Source: Rothia aeria (GTDB lineage: Bacteria > Actinomycetota > Actinomycetes > Actinomycetales > Micrococcaceae). Taken from it: DNA of 64,000 nucleotides. The stretch spans positions 2,108,001 to 2,172,000 of the forward strand of contig AP017895.1 in assembly GCA_002355935.1 (NCBI GenBank). Direction: 5' to 3'. This document shows positions 8,261 to 17,864 of the stretch, piece by piece; the first letter of the stretch is position 1; every line of letters starts with the position of its first letter. The notes below the pieces were generated by a model, which was not told where the DNA came from, ran no database searches, and saw only the letters and a list, made by a program, of their open reading frames with translations. A program made the position numbers and the translations under genes.

Positions 8261-9019
8261 ATGGTAGAACCAAACACTGACCGTATTGTTCCGCGTCGTC
8301 GTGCGCTGCTGCTCGCTGGTGTGGGGTTAGGGTCATTGGGTCTTGCGGCCTGTGGCGGTGGAAATAAGGCAGCTGAGCAGGAATCCAGCAGTTCCAGTTC
8401 TGCTTCAGAGACACCTCAGGACAGCGGTAGTGCTAGTCCCTCTGTCTCCAGCGAGGCCTCTACTTCTTCTGCCAGTGAAGGAGCGACTGCTACCCCTGAC
8501 CCGAATTTTTCAAAAGGGTACTCTGGTGGGGGAAAAGCTCCAGATGGTGAGTATCGTGAGGCTGATTTGCAAGGACCTGCTCAAAATGTTCCCAAGCCTG
8601 TAATGCCTGAAGATGGGTATAAGCTCGCTACGGTTGAGGGTTTAGAAAAGTCGGTGCATGCATGGGTTAACTGGAAAAACTATGGGATTCAAACGGGTGA
8701 TTATACGATTGCCCGGCAATTTGTTTCTGCACAATTTACTGAAGAAACCGAATATATGGATACCATTACAAAGCTTTATGAAAGGGGAGGATGGGTTAAA
8801 GGCGGGGTAGCTTATTTTGAATTTCACGGAGAACCCATTATTAAAGACGATGGTGTCTACCAGTGGGAGTTCTACCGTCTCTGGAAAGAAATAATGCAGA
8901 TTGAACCCAACGGAAGGTATCGTAAATCTAAAAACACCCCTAGTACCAATAATCTTTATTGGCTGCAAGCTAAGAATGACGGCAGTAGCTGGAAAATTTT
9001 GAGTATTAAAGGGGCATGA
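8261..9019 (+). CDS. Tat-type lipoprotein, DUF6318-like, copy 1
   Basis: The 252-residue protein starts with a twin-arginine signal (PRRRALLLAGVGLGSLGLAAC) ending in a lipobox with LAAC, so it is probably exported folded and lipid-anchored. A Ser/Ala-rich linker of about 70 residues follows. The globular part begins at NFSKGYSGGGKAPDGEY, the mark of this family; its function is not known. AAGGAG lies before two candidate starts, GTG 8258 and ATG 8261. Paralogues follow at 9866 and 10702. The second half of the gene is clearly AT-richer than the flanking housekeeping genes. Confidence 0.75.
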   Translation: MVEPNTDRIVPRRRALLLAGVGLGSLGLAACGGGNKAAEQESSSSSSASETPQDSGSASPSVSSEASTSSASEGATATPDPNFSKGYSGGGKAPDGEYREADLQGPAQNVPKPVMPEDGYKLATVEGLEKSVHAWVNWKNYGIQTGDYTIARQFVSAQFTEETEYMDTITKLYERGGWVKGGVAYFEFHGEPIIKDDGVYQWEFYRLWKEIMQIEPNGRYRKSKNTPSTNNLYWLQAKNDGSSWKILSIKGA

Positions 9020-9022
9020 GAT

Positions 9023-9737
9023 ATGAAAAATTAAAAATAATTTATGTATTTTATCTATATTATTTTTATTAGAAATATTTTGTATTTCATATGCTCCTGC
9101 ACACGCTACTAATACTGAAGATACTGAGGGGAGCATACAGCAATCTCCTCACTTGGGTGGTGGACATGTTGAGGTTCAAGATTCTCCAAGAAAACCGCAA
9201 CAAGGTGGTACGGCAACAGAAACTTGGGTTGGATCAAATAACGCTCCTATTGAGATTTCTCCTGAAGAACAAGAGGCGGCGAATAAAGCATGGGAGAAAT
9301 ATCTCGAAGAGAACTGTGCTGAGCAGATGTCGCGTACTTTAACAGGTCATGAGTATAAAGAGAGCGGTAACTATCACGCGTATGTGACGGTTACCTATAC
9401 CGGGCGATATCGGATAAATAACGGTTCGTGGCGTCCGTTACCTGGTCAACTTACTCGTACCAGTGAGGCTGCCCTGGTACGGGTCTGGGAAATAGAGACC
9501 CATAATGTTGCGAAACTGTGCACTGAAGACCCGACCGCGTGGGCGTGCCCCGGTAGTAAACATCGGCCGGATTACAATAACCCCAACCCACGTCTTGCGG
9601 TACCGGACCCGCATACCAGCCAACAGTGGCACAAGGATAATGTTGGCAGCGGTGATACCGAATGGTGGCGGAAACCCGCTAAAAACAGACTGGTTCACAC
9701 TAAACCAAACCGTAGCGCGCTACCAGCCGGTGAATAA
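9023..9737 (+). pseudogene. Secreted protein of unknown function, frameshift in a poly-A tract at the signal peptide
   Basis: ATG at 9023 has GGGG eight bases upstream and lies three bases after the lipoprotein stop, but reads ATG-AAA-AAT-TAA. Removing one A, or adding two, in the A5 run at 9026-9030 opens a frame of about 237 residues. It begins with a Lys-rich, hydrophobic signal peptide ending in PAHA, then a mature part rich in charged and Asn/Pro residues with NAPIEISPEEQEAANKAWEK and Cys in ENCAEQ, KLCTED and WACPGS. No family was recognised. The frame may be truly off, phase-variable or a sequencing error. Confidence 0.6.
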
Positions 9738-9761
9738 CGAACTAGCATAACAACAACAGCA

Positions 9762-9812
9762 AGAATGTTTTCGAGCAAAACACGGGCCCTGTATTTTGCC
9801 CGAAAACATTCT
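9762..9812 (+). terminator. Hairpin terminator after the secreted protein
   Basis: AGAATGTTTTCG at 9762-9773 pairs exactly with CGAAAACATTCT at 9801-9812, with an inner GCAAAA/TTTTGC stem. It follows the stop codon by about 25 bases and separates the first lipoprotein unit from the second. Confidence 0.65.
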
Positions 9813-9865
9813 CTGGAAGATTTATTGCAGCTGGTGAGTACGCGCTCGATACTAGGAGTTCTCTA

Positions 9866-10634
9866 ATGGGTTCTTGCACTCAAACTATACTGCTCAATCG
9901 TCGCCGTGTGTTGTGGCTGGTTGGTGTGGGGTTAGGGTCACTGGGTCTTGCGGCCTGTGGTGGTGAGAATAAGGCAGCTGAGCAGGAACCCAGCAGCTCC
10001 AGTTCTGCTTCAGAGACACCTCAGGACAGCGGTAGTGCTACTTCTTCTGCTTCGGGCGAGGCCTCTAATACCCCTGACCCGAATTTTTCAAAAGGGTATT
10101 CCGGCGGGGAGAAAGCCCCTGATGGGAAATATGTGATGGCGGATTATCGGGGCCCGGCACAGAATGTTCGAGTGCCCGCCCGTCCTGATGAGAGTTATAA
10201 GGTGAATTCTTTGGAGGGCTTGAAGAAGTCAGTCTTTGCTTGGGTGGAGTGGAGTAACTATGGGATTCAGACTGGGGATTTTGATGTTGCTCGTCAGTTT
10301 GTATCGAATGAATTCACGGAAGAAATAGAACGCTATGATTACTACACTAAGCTCTATAAAGAAGGGGCTGGATTATAGATGGTATAGATGTTTTGAGTTT
10401 CATGGGGATGATCCCGTGATGAAAGATGATGGTACATATCTGTGGGAATTTTATCTGAAGTGGATTAAACAGATTGAAGTTCAAGGAAACGGACAATGGG
10501 ATGTTCAGGAGAATGATCGTCATGATGATGATACCTTCTATTTGCATATTCGTCACGCAGATGGTGGGTGGAAGATTCTCGGGCTGTCCCCAATAACCGG
10601 GCAGAAGGATACGAACCAAGAGAAAGAGCAATAA
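9866..10634 (+). pseudogene. Tat-type lipoprotein, DUF6318-like, copy 2, two frameshifts
   Basis: The start ATG at 9866 has AGGAG seven bases upstream. The protein opens with RRRVLWLVGVGLGSLGLAAC, a Tat signal with lipobox, and the same linker and NFSKGYSGG block as copy 1. After YTKLYKEG the frame stops at 10376-10378. One base added in G4 (10364-10367) and one in T4 (10391-10394) restores alignment with copy 1 through FEFHGDDPVMKDDGTY to the end, giving about 256 residues. Both lesions are in homopolymers, so sequencing error and real decay are both possible. DNA near 9926-10120 is almost identical to 8320-8530. Confidence 0.65.
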
Positions 10635-10701
10635 GGAAGAACCTGTTTCTCTAAATACTTTTCAGAATGGGTTTATATTAACCCGAGAAAGACAGATAAT
10701 C

Positions 10702-11475
10702 ATGAACTATATGCCTATGCCTGATCCGAGTATGTTGACTCGCCGCCGTGCACTGTTGCTCGCTGGTACGGGGCTAGGAGCTGTGGCTTTTACTGCTTGT
10801 GGTGGTGCTGGTAATGCTGAAGGGCAGCCAGCTTCTCCGTCTGAGACTGGTTCGTCGACACCGCAGACTTCGTCGCCTGAAGCTTCTGCCTCTGGCATCA
10901 GTGATACATCAGCAACCCCTACCCCTGTAGGGGAAACCTTTAGTAAAGGGTTCTCAGGTGGTTCGCAGGCACCGGAGGGTGAGTATCGTCCTGCTGACGA
11001 TAAGGGCCCGGCGCAGAATGTTCCCAAACCTCAAGAGCCTGAGGGCATGAACCTTGAAACCCCAGAAGCGTTTTTTAAGTTTATTGAGTATTGGAATGAG
11101 CAGCGTAATTATGCTCTTCAAACGGGAGATGTGAAGGGGTATGCGCATATTACCTCGGGTGCTTTTACTAAGGAACTTCAAGCTATCGCTTATATGGAGA
11201 CTTTGTATAAGAAAGGTGGCTGGGTGATTGGGGGTCTTCGAAAAATTATTTATGAGAAAGATAGTTTTGAACATGTGTCGGGGAAAGATTATCAGTACTC
11301 TCTCCTGGGCCGTACTGTTGTATCGCCCGCAATAACGTTTGATAATGAGAAGCGCACTATTCGCACGGAGGATTTCACTGAAAGTAATAAGTATAGTGTG
11401 GAGTTTAAGATTGTTTACAATGGTCGTGAATGGTTAGTGCGAGGGGTAACTAACGTTGCGAAATTCGATAAATAA
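10702..11475 (+). CDS. Tat-type lipoprotein, DUF6318-like, copy 3
   Basis: This intact 257-residue copy has the signal TRRRALLLAGTGLGAVAFTAC with a lipobox Cys, a Ser/Pro/Thr linker, and the family block ETFSKGFSGGSQAPEGEY. It is more diverged from copies 1 and 2 than they are from each other. The C-terminal half resembles a small alpha/beta fold ending in WLVRGVTNVAKF. No strong Shine-Dalgarno stands before ATG 10702, so the start is likely but not certain. As in the other copies the 3' half is AT-rich compared with neighbours. The function is unknown. Confidence 0.75.
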   Translation: MNYMPMPDPSMLTRRRALLLAGTGLGAVAFTACGGAGNAEGQPASPSETGSSTPQTSSPEASASGISDTSATPTPVGETFSKGFSGGSQAPEGEYRPADDKGPAQNVPKPQEPEGMNLETPEAFFKFIEYWNEQRNYALQTGDVKGYAHITSGAFTKELQAIAYMETLYKKGGWVIGGLRKIIYEKDSFEHVSGKDYQYSLLGRTVVSPAITFDNEKRTIRTEDFTESNKYSVEFKIVYNGREWLVRGVTNVAKFDK

Positions 11476-11677
11476 AAGTGTTAAATTTGAGGGTTACTCA
11501 TTAGGGGTTATCCAGTATTCAGAAACCTCAAATGAATGAATAACCTTCTCGCTATACTGGCGCTACGAGGTTTCGTTCCCTCAGATTGAGTATATCCAAT
11601 CTAGAGTCACACCTGCTGCGCGCCCCAAATGCCCTGCCTCAGCTGCTGCTGGCCGATACAAAAGCGTTATACCGGCT

Positions 11678-12217
11678 CTAGCCTGCAGAAGCACAACGGC
11701 TTTTAACTCCCCAGCTCATCGAATACGAACTCACCGGAACCACCCCATTACCGATAGGAACCAAAGGAAGCCGCGCGTTAACGGATACATCAACCCGGAT
11801 CGTATCGTTCGACCCACACGAAGAGCTGCATGATAACGCCACCGAAATATCCGACGCAGCCACCCCATAATCCTGAGCCACAAGTGTTGCCAGCTCATTC
11901 GCCTGGGCCTGCGAGAGGCTTTGCTCCTTAGGCAGCTCCCGAACATACTGCGCCACCTGGGCGCTTGCCGAATGGGCAGCCATCACCGAGGCCTGCAGGC
12001 TAAAAACCGTCAAAACCCCGTACATAATGGGGATGAGCAAGGTAATGCCCAACCCCAGGAACTCCACGATTGCGCTTCCCTCATCGGGGCTTTGAGAAGA
12101 AGCCGCCCTCTTGCGGCGTCCCCAGCGGGTACGCGCGCATACTGTCTGAAGGGAGAGGATCTTCACGGCACCACGCACTCGCGCACTACTCTTCTGTTTG
12201 GACTGGGTATACCGCAT
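11678..12217 (-). CDS. TadE-like pilus-assembly protein, last gene of the Tad operon
   Basis: The 179-residue protein has a basic N-terminus, then DEGSAIVEFLGLGITLLIPI, the prepilin-like membrane segment with Glu typical of TadE/TadF pseudopilins. The rest is an outer domain with a CSSSCG pair of Cys. TadE proteins are minor components that support Flp pilus assembly at the membrane. The start at 12217 has GAAGG upstream and overlaps the previous gene by 32 bases. The N-terminal 40 residues before the membrane helix are longer than usual. Confidence 0.75.
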   Translation of the reverse strand: MRYTQSKQKSSARVRGAVKILSLQTVCARTRWGRRKRAASSQSPDEGSAIVEFLGLGITLLIPIMYGVLTVFSLQASVMAAHSASAQVAQYVRELPKEQSLSQAQANELATLVAQDYGVAASDISVALSCSSSCGSNDTIRVDVSVNARLPLVPIGNGVVPVSSYSMSWGVKSRCASAG

Positions 12218-12626
12218 GAGCCTTCACCGATAATGAATTAGGTAACCCGAAAGGGCCGAGCACCGGAAGCGGCGCCGAAACGTTCACCTCAAGCACTCGA
12301 GCCCCCGCAGAGTTAAAACTTTCGCTGTACGAAACATTCTGTGCATAGTTACCGGGGAGCGAACCGCGAATAATCTCAGAGGTACGGTCAACGCTCTCGG
12401 AGGGGTTACGGTCGTGCAGAGTGCCGTACCGTGCCCCAGCACTGGCCGCATCCAGGAGCAGGTTACGCACATAAAAAGCATACGAAACCTGCAAAATAGC
12501 CACAGTAATCAGTGCTAACAGGGCCGAGACCATCACAAAATCGGTGCTCGCATCCCCACGGTCTGCATCTGCTCCGGTGCCCTCTTTGCCCCTTCTACGG
12601 GTCATGCACTTGCCACAGGCACGCAT
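12186..12626 (-). CDS. TadE-like pilus-assembly protein
   Basis: This 146-residue protein carries a TadE-like segment, DASTDFVMVSALLALITVAI, in which the usual TVE is TDF, followed by SYAFYVRNLLLDAASAGARYG, which is typical of TadE. It lies directly after the small pilin-like gene. The start could be ATG 12626 or the in-frame ATG 12605; neither has a good Shine-Dalgarno. It is probably a minor pseudopilin of the Tad machine. Confidence 0.75.
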   Translation of the reverse strand: MRACGKCMTRRRGKEGTGADADRGDASTDFVMVSALLALITVAILQVSYAFYVRNLLLDAASAGARYGTLHDRNPSESVDRTSEIIRGSLPGNYAQNVSYSESFNSAGARVLEVNVSAPLPVLGPFGLPNSLSVKAHAVYPVQTEE

Positions 12627-12632
12627 GACCAG

Positions 12633-12869
12633 TTAGCGACCGACCTTTGCGATAGCGTCATTAAACATAGTGGTCAGAGCAGGCTGAGCGACTGCCAAGA
12701 TAGCAGCAACCAGAACGGCGCTCATCATGGTGATCATCACCCAGCCGGGGACGTCGCCCCGCTCAGGATCATCAGAGCCTGAACGGGAACCGAAAACACG
12801 ACCCGCCACCAGGGCGGTCATCGCTAGTGCAGTCAGCAAAGCCAACGAAGTACGAATACGGCGGAACAT
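12633..12869 (-). CDS. Small pilin-like protein of the Tad operon
   Basis: The 78-residue product has a hydrophobic N-terminal segment, a short charged part DDPERGDVPGWV, and a second helix MITMMSAVLVAAILAVAQPA. Small proteins of this build follow tadC in many actinobacterial Tad operons (DUF4244/Flp-like) and are the candidate major pilin. The ERGDVPGWV region could be a processing site before the second helix, but I cannot prove this. The gene stands between tadC and the TadE-like genes. Confidence 0.65.
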   Translation of the reverse strand: MFRRIRTSLALLTALAMTALVAGRVFGSRSGSDDPERGDVPGWVMITMMSAVLVAAILAVAQPALTTMFNDAIAKVGR

Positions 12870-12929
12870 TGTCCTCTCCTTTACTGCTAGGGAACCCCGT
12901 GCGGGGCCAAATGGTACAGGTCATTGCCT

Positions 12930-13865
12930 CTAAATAGTTAGATGCAACAGCGATAGTCCGGGGAATATCGCAAAAACTACGGTCAACGGAAGGATGAAAA
13001 ACACCACGGGTGCGAGCATCGCGATCTCTTTCTTACCGGCGGTTTCCATCAGTTCACGTTTAGCGTTATCGCGGGCATCCTGGGCCTGTGCGCGAAGCAC
13101 ATCAGCCAGCCGGGTACCGCGTTCAATAGCCACTGCCACGCCGTCCACAAAACGGTTCAGTGCAGGCACCTGGGTGCGCCTCGCAAAATCGTAGAGGGCT
13201 GGCAGTAACCCCGACCCGGTGCGGGTCTGCGCCAGAATATCCGAGAATTCACGGGACAGCTCTCCGTTAGAGGTGCGGCAGATACGTTCCAAAGCGCCCA
13301 AAGCCGACTCACCAGCTGTCACCGACAAAGCCATAAGCTCAGCCAGCGCGGGGAACTCGGTAATCAGCATCTTCTCGCGCTTTTTAATCCTCTCCCCCAG
13401 CCACCAGTCACGGGCCATAAACCCACTCACACCGCACACTGCGATGAGAACAATACCAGCGGGTACAGAAATACGTTCTTGAATGACGCCGATAACAGTC
13501 AACGCACTCATCATTCCCACACCAGCAAGAGCCCACAGAAGCTGCTCCGCCCTGAATTTACTCACGTTCTCGTCCTCGCCCGCACGGCGCAAACGCTCCC
13601 GCAATGACTCATCGGTCATCGACGAATTCCGCATCCGCGAGCTAATGCGGTCAAGCATCGGGCCAAAGAAAACCAGCAGAACCGCCCCCAAAGAGGTGGG
13701 GGTTTCCTCGGTCTCCCGCGAGAGGCTTTCGCGCACAGTCACTGACCGCATCTGCGGGGCAATACGCTCAGCAAACCCTGAACGCCGTGACCGCACGAAT
13801 GTGCTAATCACAAGCCACAGGCCCGACCCGAGAAGTAACCCCAGGAGGATGTACAGGCTTCTCAT
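12930..13865 (-). CDS. tadC: Tad pilus inner-membrane platform protein TadC (T2SSF family)
   Basis: TadC and TadB form the membrane platform driven by the ATPase TadA. The 311 residues have an N-terminal helix, a cytoplasmic part with the T2SSF mark FPALAELMALSVTAGESALGA, and two C-terminal helices ending in FFILPLTVVFAIFPGLSLL. The ATG at 13865 overlaps the tadB stop as ATGA, so the pair is translationally coupled. Length and topology are normal for TadC. Confidence 0.85.
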   Translation of the reverse strand: MRSLYILLGLLLGSGLWLVISTFVRSRRSGFAERIAPQMRSVTVRESLSRETEETPTSLGAVLLVFFGPMLDRISSRMRNSSMTDESLRERLRRAGEDENVSKFRAEQLLWALAGVGMMSALTVIGVIQERISVPAGIVLIAVCGVSGFMARDWWLGERIKKREKMLITEFPALAELMALSVTAGESALGALERICRTSNGELSREFSDILAQTRTGSGLLPALYDFARRTQVPALNRFVDGVAVAIERGTRLADVLRAQAQDARDNAKRELMETAGKKEIAMLAPVVFFILPLTVVFAIFPGLSLLHLTI

Positions 13866-14716
13866 ACAAACACCCTCTTTTCACTCGGCAAAGTACCGAT
13901 ACGAAGCATCAGGCGATAAGCAATCCACGAAAGCACAACGCCGGAAAGCATAAGAATAAAGCCAGCCCACGAATTATAGACGGTACGCACAGCAGGCTGA
14001 GTAGCCATCAGCATGAGCACCACCCACGGGGCAACACACGCGAGCTTCGCGCCGTTCACCGTCCACGACTGCCGCGCCTGAAGCTCCGCCCGGGTACGGG
14101 AGCTCTCACGCAAAAAATCACTAAGAGTGCCCAGCAGACGTCCCAAATCGCTACCGCCCACTTCACGAGCAATCTTCAAGGACTCAATAATGGTGTCTGC
14201 AACAGGATCCGCTAAGTACTCTTTCAAACGGTTCAGCGACGGGATAAACTCGCCACTTGCCCGATAGTCTGAACCAAACCGAGCAAATGCATCACGCAGC
14301 TCCTCAGGGCCACGGTATGACAGCTGCACCAGCGCTTCAGGAAGAGACAGGCCCGCACGGATTGCCGAACGCAAGTGATCCACCGCATCAGGCCACTGCT
14401 CCCACACCTTAGCTTCACGCGCCTGCGCTCGGCGAGACACAACAATGCGAGGAAGATAGAAACCAGCCACCGAACTTAATAACGCCAAATTCGGCAGGGA
14501 GGTGACCGCAAAAATCACGAGTGCCGTAATAGCTGCAGAACCAACGCTAAGCCACATAAACGTCCGAAGACTCAGTGAATGCATACCAGCTTTACGCAGC
14601 ATGATTACCATCTTTGGTTCACGATTCGGACGTTCCTCACCGGCAGGAACAGGCCAACACGACCACCACAGCAGAAACGAGCCAGCCCCCAACAGCAACC
14701 CTAAAAGGATGTTCAC
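13862..14716 (-). CDS. tadB: Tad pilus inner-membrane platform protein TadB (T2SSF family)
   Basis: The 284-residue protein has paired N-terminal helices, the T2SSF core with WPDAVDHLRSAIRAGLSLPEAL, and two C-terminal helices. The start is GTG at 14716, giving MNILLGLLLGAGSF, two bases after the tadA stop with GGGG upstream; the longer open frame to 14776 only overlaps tadA. It partners TadC. Nothing is odd. Confidence 0.85.
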   Translation of the reverse strand: MNILLGLLLGAGSFLLWWSCWPVPAGEERPNREPKMVIMLRKAGMHSLSLRTFMWLSVGSAAITALVIFAVTSLPNLALLSSVAGFYLPRIVVSRRAQAREAKVWEQWPDAVDHLRSAIRAGLSLPEALVQLSYRGPEELRDAFARFGSDYRASGEFIPSLNRLKEYLADPVADTIIESLKIAREVGGSDLGRLLGTLSDFLRESSRTRAELQARQSWTVNGAKLACVAPWVVLMLMATQPAVRTVYNSWAGFILMLSGVVLSWIAYRLMLRIGTLPSEKRVFV

Positions 14717-14718
14717 AA

Positions 14719-16008
14719 CTACCCCGCCTTCGCCATAGCCAGTATCCGTTCCGGAGCGTGCCCGGCGCGAGCCCACCGTTCAGGGTGAGGCAGTTCAAGG
14801 GCGGTGCACACCATACGGCCTTCCTGGCGCACAAACAGCGGTGACATCTCAATCACACCGTTCTCAACGCGACCGCCAAGCATGTAAATCTCCTCAACCC
14901 GGCGGTACCCGCGTGCATCACGTTCACAGTGCACAATCAAGTCGAAGCAGCTGGCAACTGTGGGAACCACGAATGCCGAGGAAATATTCTCTCCCGCCAG
15001 CAAAGGCAGGGTACAGATCTTCGTCACGGCGTCCCGTGCCGAGTTTGCGTGGATAGTGCACATCCCCGGAAGACCAGCATTAAGAGCGATGAGCATATCT
15101 AAAGACTCCGCCTCACGAACCTCACCAATGATGATGCGGTCTGGGCGCATACGAAGTGCTTCTTTCACCAGCCGACGCAGCGAAATAGAGCCGGTTCCTT
15201 CAAGGTTGGCTTGACGGCACTGCATACCCACAACATCGCGCAGGGGAACCTGTAATTCAAAAATTTCTTCACAGGTAATAACCCGCTCACGCGGCGGGAT
15301 CGATGCGGATAGGCAGTTCAACATGGTAGTTTTACCAGCCTGAGTAGCGCCAGAGACTAAAATATTCATGCCGCTTTCAACAGCCGCATGTAACAAACCC
15401 GCAGCACCAGCACTCATAGATCCAAGTTTCACGAGGTCGGGCAGCCTGCGGGCACGCACAATAAATTTACGGATGTTAATACTGGGGTGGCTACGGGTCA
15501 CGTCAGGAATAACAGCATGCAAACGTGACCCATCAGGTAAGGATGCATCCACGAACGGAGACGAAAGGTCTAAGCGTCGACCGGAAGGTTTCAGCATGCG
15601 CTCCAGCAGATGGTTAATATTGTCAATATCTAGACGTAGGCCCGTCAGCTCACTCTCCCCCGACCGAGCCACAAAAATCTCATCAGGGGCGTTAATCCAG
15701 ATTTCCTCAATACTGTCATCATCCAGGAAACGCTGCAGCGGGCCAAAACCACAAATATCATCCGTTAAATAGCGGATAGCATCTGCAGCATCATGAAGTA
15801 CCGGTAAGGATGCGCGCAGCATCCGGCGATCATAGTCTGCAACTGACGCCTCAATAATCGACACAACTTCATCGCGCGACGTGTACGGGTCTAGTTCACG
15901 CGCGCGAATCTGCTCGCGCACATGCTGCGCGATCAGTAAGTAGCTCTCGTATGATGTGCCGGAAGCTGAGCGGTTATCACACGGAAGAGTAGCTCTGGAG
16001 CTCTCCAT
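14719..16008 (-). CDS. tadA: Tad pilus assembly ATPase TadA/CpaF
   Basis: This 429-residue secretion ATPase powers Flp-type pilus assembly from the cytoplasmic face. It shows the N-terminal domain with YLTDDICGFGPLQRFLDDDSI, Walker A GATQAGKTT near residue 221, an Asp/His box region, Walker B DRIIIGEVREAE, and CTIHANS. The start ATG at 16008 has GGGAG seven bases upstream. It heads an operon of six genes. No tadZ/cpaE, cpaB or prepilin peptidase gene lies beside it; CpaE- and CpaB-like genes are at 28.4-31.7 kb. Confidence 0.9.
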   Translation of the reverse strand: MESSRATLPCDNRSASGTSYESYLLIAQHVREQIRARELDPYTSRDEVVSIIEASVADYDRRMLRASLPVLHDAADAIRYLTDDICGFGPLQRFLDDDSIEEIWINAPDEIFVARSGESELTGLRLDIDNINHLLERMLKPSGRRLDLSSPFVDASLPDGSRLHAVIPDVTRSHPSINIRKFIVRARRLPDLVKLGSMSAGAAGLLHAAVESGMNILVSGATQAGKTTMLNCLSASIPPRERVITCEEIFELQVPLRDVVGMQCRQANLEGTGSISLRRLVKEALRMRPDRIIIGEVREAESLDMLIALNAGLPGMCTIHANSARDAVTKICTLPLLAGENISSAFVVPTVASCFDLIVHCERDARGYRRVEEIYMLGGRVENGVIEMSPLFVRQEGRMVCTALELPHPERWARAGHAPERILAMAKAG

Positions 16009-16153
16009 GGTTGGTCTCCCGCTTACGATGAGGTTGATGTACGGTGATGTGATTACTGTACATAGACTACCCCTAACGGCGAAGATTTATCAAACCAAAA
16101 CCATTCATTAGCTCACAAATTTAGGGAACTGAAACATCTGAGGACATACGTAA

Positions 16154-16182
16154 AGGCCCGCTCCCCCATAGGAAGCAGGCCT
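16154..16182 (-). terminator. Terminator of the glf-glfT2-exporter operon
   Basis: On the - strand AGGCCTGCTTCC pairs with the G-rich arm ending in GCGGGCCT around a short loop, followed by TTTACG. It lies about 30 bases after the end of the ABC ATPase gene. Confidence 0.6.
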
Positions 16183-16211
16183 CTACATATGGCATGAGAC
16201 ACGGCGTAGAG

Positions 16212-16978
16212 CTATCCGCGGATGATCTTCACAGCCTTATCAATAGTTCCGTCGAAACGCAGGTTACCCTGATCCAGCACCACACCGCGTTCGCAGATTT
16301 TCGATACCAGGTCCAAGTCGTGGCTCACCACAACGAGGGTCTTACCGTCAAGGCACAGTTCTTTGATCTTCTGGATGCATTTCTTCTGGAACGGTTCATC
16401 ACCAACCGCAAGAATCTCATCCACCAGAAAATATCCGGGTTCGTGTGAATAGCGACTGAGAAAGCCAGACGCAGATACATACCTGACGAATAGAATTTCA
16501 CCTCGGTGTCGATAAACTCGCCGATCTCGGAGAATGCGACAATATCATCGAATGCCGCATCAATCTTGGATTTCGACATACCCAGAATGGCACCGTTGAG
16601 GTACACATTATCGCGCCCCGTGAGGTCCGGGTGAAAACCGGCGCCGACCTCAATCAACCCAGCGATATCACCACGGGTCACTACCTTACCTTTGTCGGGC
16701 TGCATCACACCAGAAATGAGCTTTAGCAGAGTGGACTTGCCCGAACCGTTAAGCCCCAGCAAGGCTACACGTTCGCCCTGCTGGATATCGATAGTCACAC
16801 CGTTGAGCGCGTTAAATTTCTCCGACAGGTCGCCTTTACGGCCTTTCATCAGCCACACGAAGGCTTCCTTCATGGACCGAGTGTGCCTGAGCACGAAGCT
16901 TTTGACGAGGTTATCCACCCTAATAACCACTGGTGCGTTAGGGTCAATAGGGGGCAGCTGCATCTTCTTAATCTTCAT
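16212..16978 (-). pseudogene. Polysaccharide ABC exporter ATPase (Wzt/RfbE/TagH type), one frameshift
   Basis: The product is the ATPase of an ABC-2 exporter for lipid-linked glycan. Walker A GLNGSGKST, the signature YSSGMYLRLAFSVA, Walker B with LVDEILAVGD and the H-loop VVVSHD are all present, but split over two frames. After NPDIF one base is missing in the run at 16428-16431 (A4 on +, T4 in the gene); adding it gives about 255 uninterrupted residues. The start MKIKK at 16978 lies seven bases after the permease stop. It is not a degenerate gene apart from this one base, so a sequencing error is likely. Confidence 0.8.
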
Positions 16979-16985
16979 GCGCTTA

Positions 16986-17864
16986 TCAGAGCTCCTGGGC
17001 GAAGTTACCCTCAAACTTACGGAAGAGGAAATCGCCAATCAGAACGGTCAGAAGAGACACACCAATAGCTACCGGAGTCCAGAAGCTAAACAGGTGCGGA
17101 ACAACCTGTGAGGTGGGGGCAAGCTTGTCGTGATCCGTGAGGGTAGGGTGCCAGAACGCATAGTGGAAAAGTTCCACCGCCACGGTGAGCGGGTTCATCA
17201 TAAACAGATTAAAGACCCACGGATACAGGGTGTCGCGCACCAGCGCCCAGGAATACAGCACCGGAGACAGCCAGGTGGCCACCATCAGGAACATATCCAC
17301 CAGGTTTCCGAGTCACGGAAAAACACGTTAGCGACGCCAAAGATAAGCCCCAGCCCGTAAGAAAGCAGCATGACGATGAGCATCCCGGCGACAACGGACG
17401 CAATGTTCAGCACGCCGGGTTTCCAGCCGCTGAATATACAGGCGATGAGCATCACCACGATTTGAGGCAAGAAATGAATGAGAGCAACCCACACCGTCGA
17501 GAGCGAGAAAAGCTCACGCGGCAGGTAGATCTTACGAATCAGTGCGCTATTGACCACCATGGCCCGCGCGCCGTTACCAAACCCTTCCGAGAAGAAGTTA
17601 ATAACGATCATGCCCGCGAACAGATAAATAGCGTAGTTGTGCATACCCCGCTCAAGGCCCAGGAAAAGGCCCATCGCAATATAGAACACTCCGAATTGGA
17701 TACCCGGCTTAATGTAAGACCATAGGATACCCAGCACGGAACCGCGGTAACGCACCTGGATTTCCTTATCAACCAGCAGCCTTAACAGGTACCGGTTTCG
17801 GATAGCGTCCAGAATACCCCTACCGCGCCCGGGGCTTTAAAGGGTTTGGTGCTCAGATCATTCA

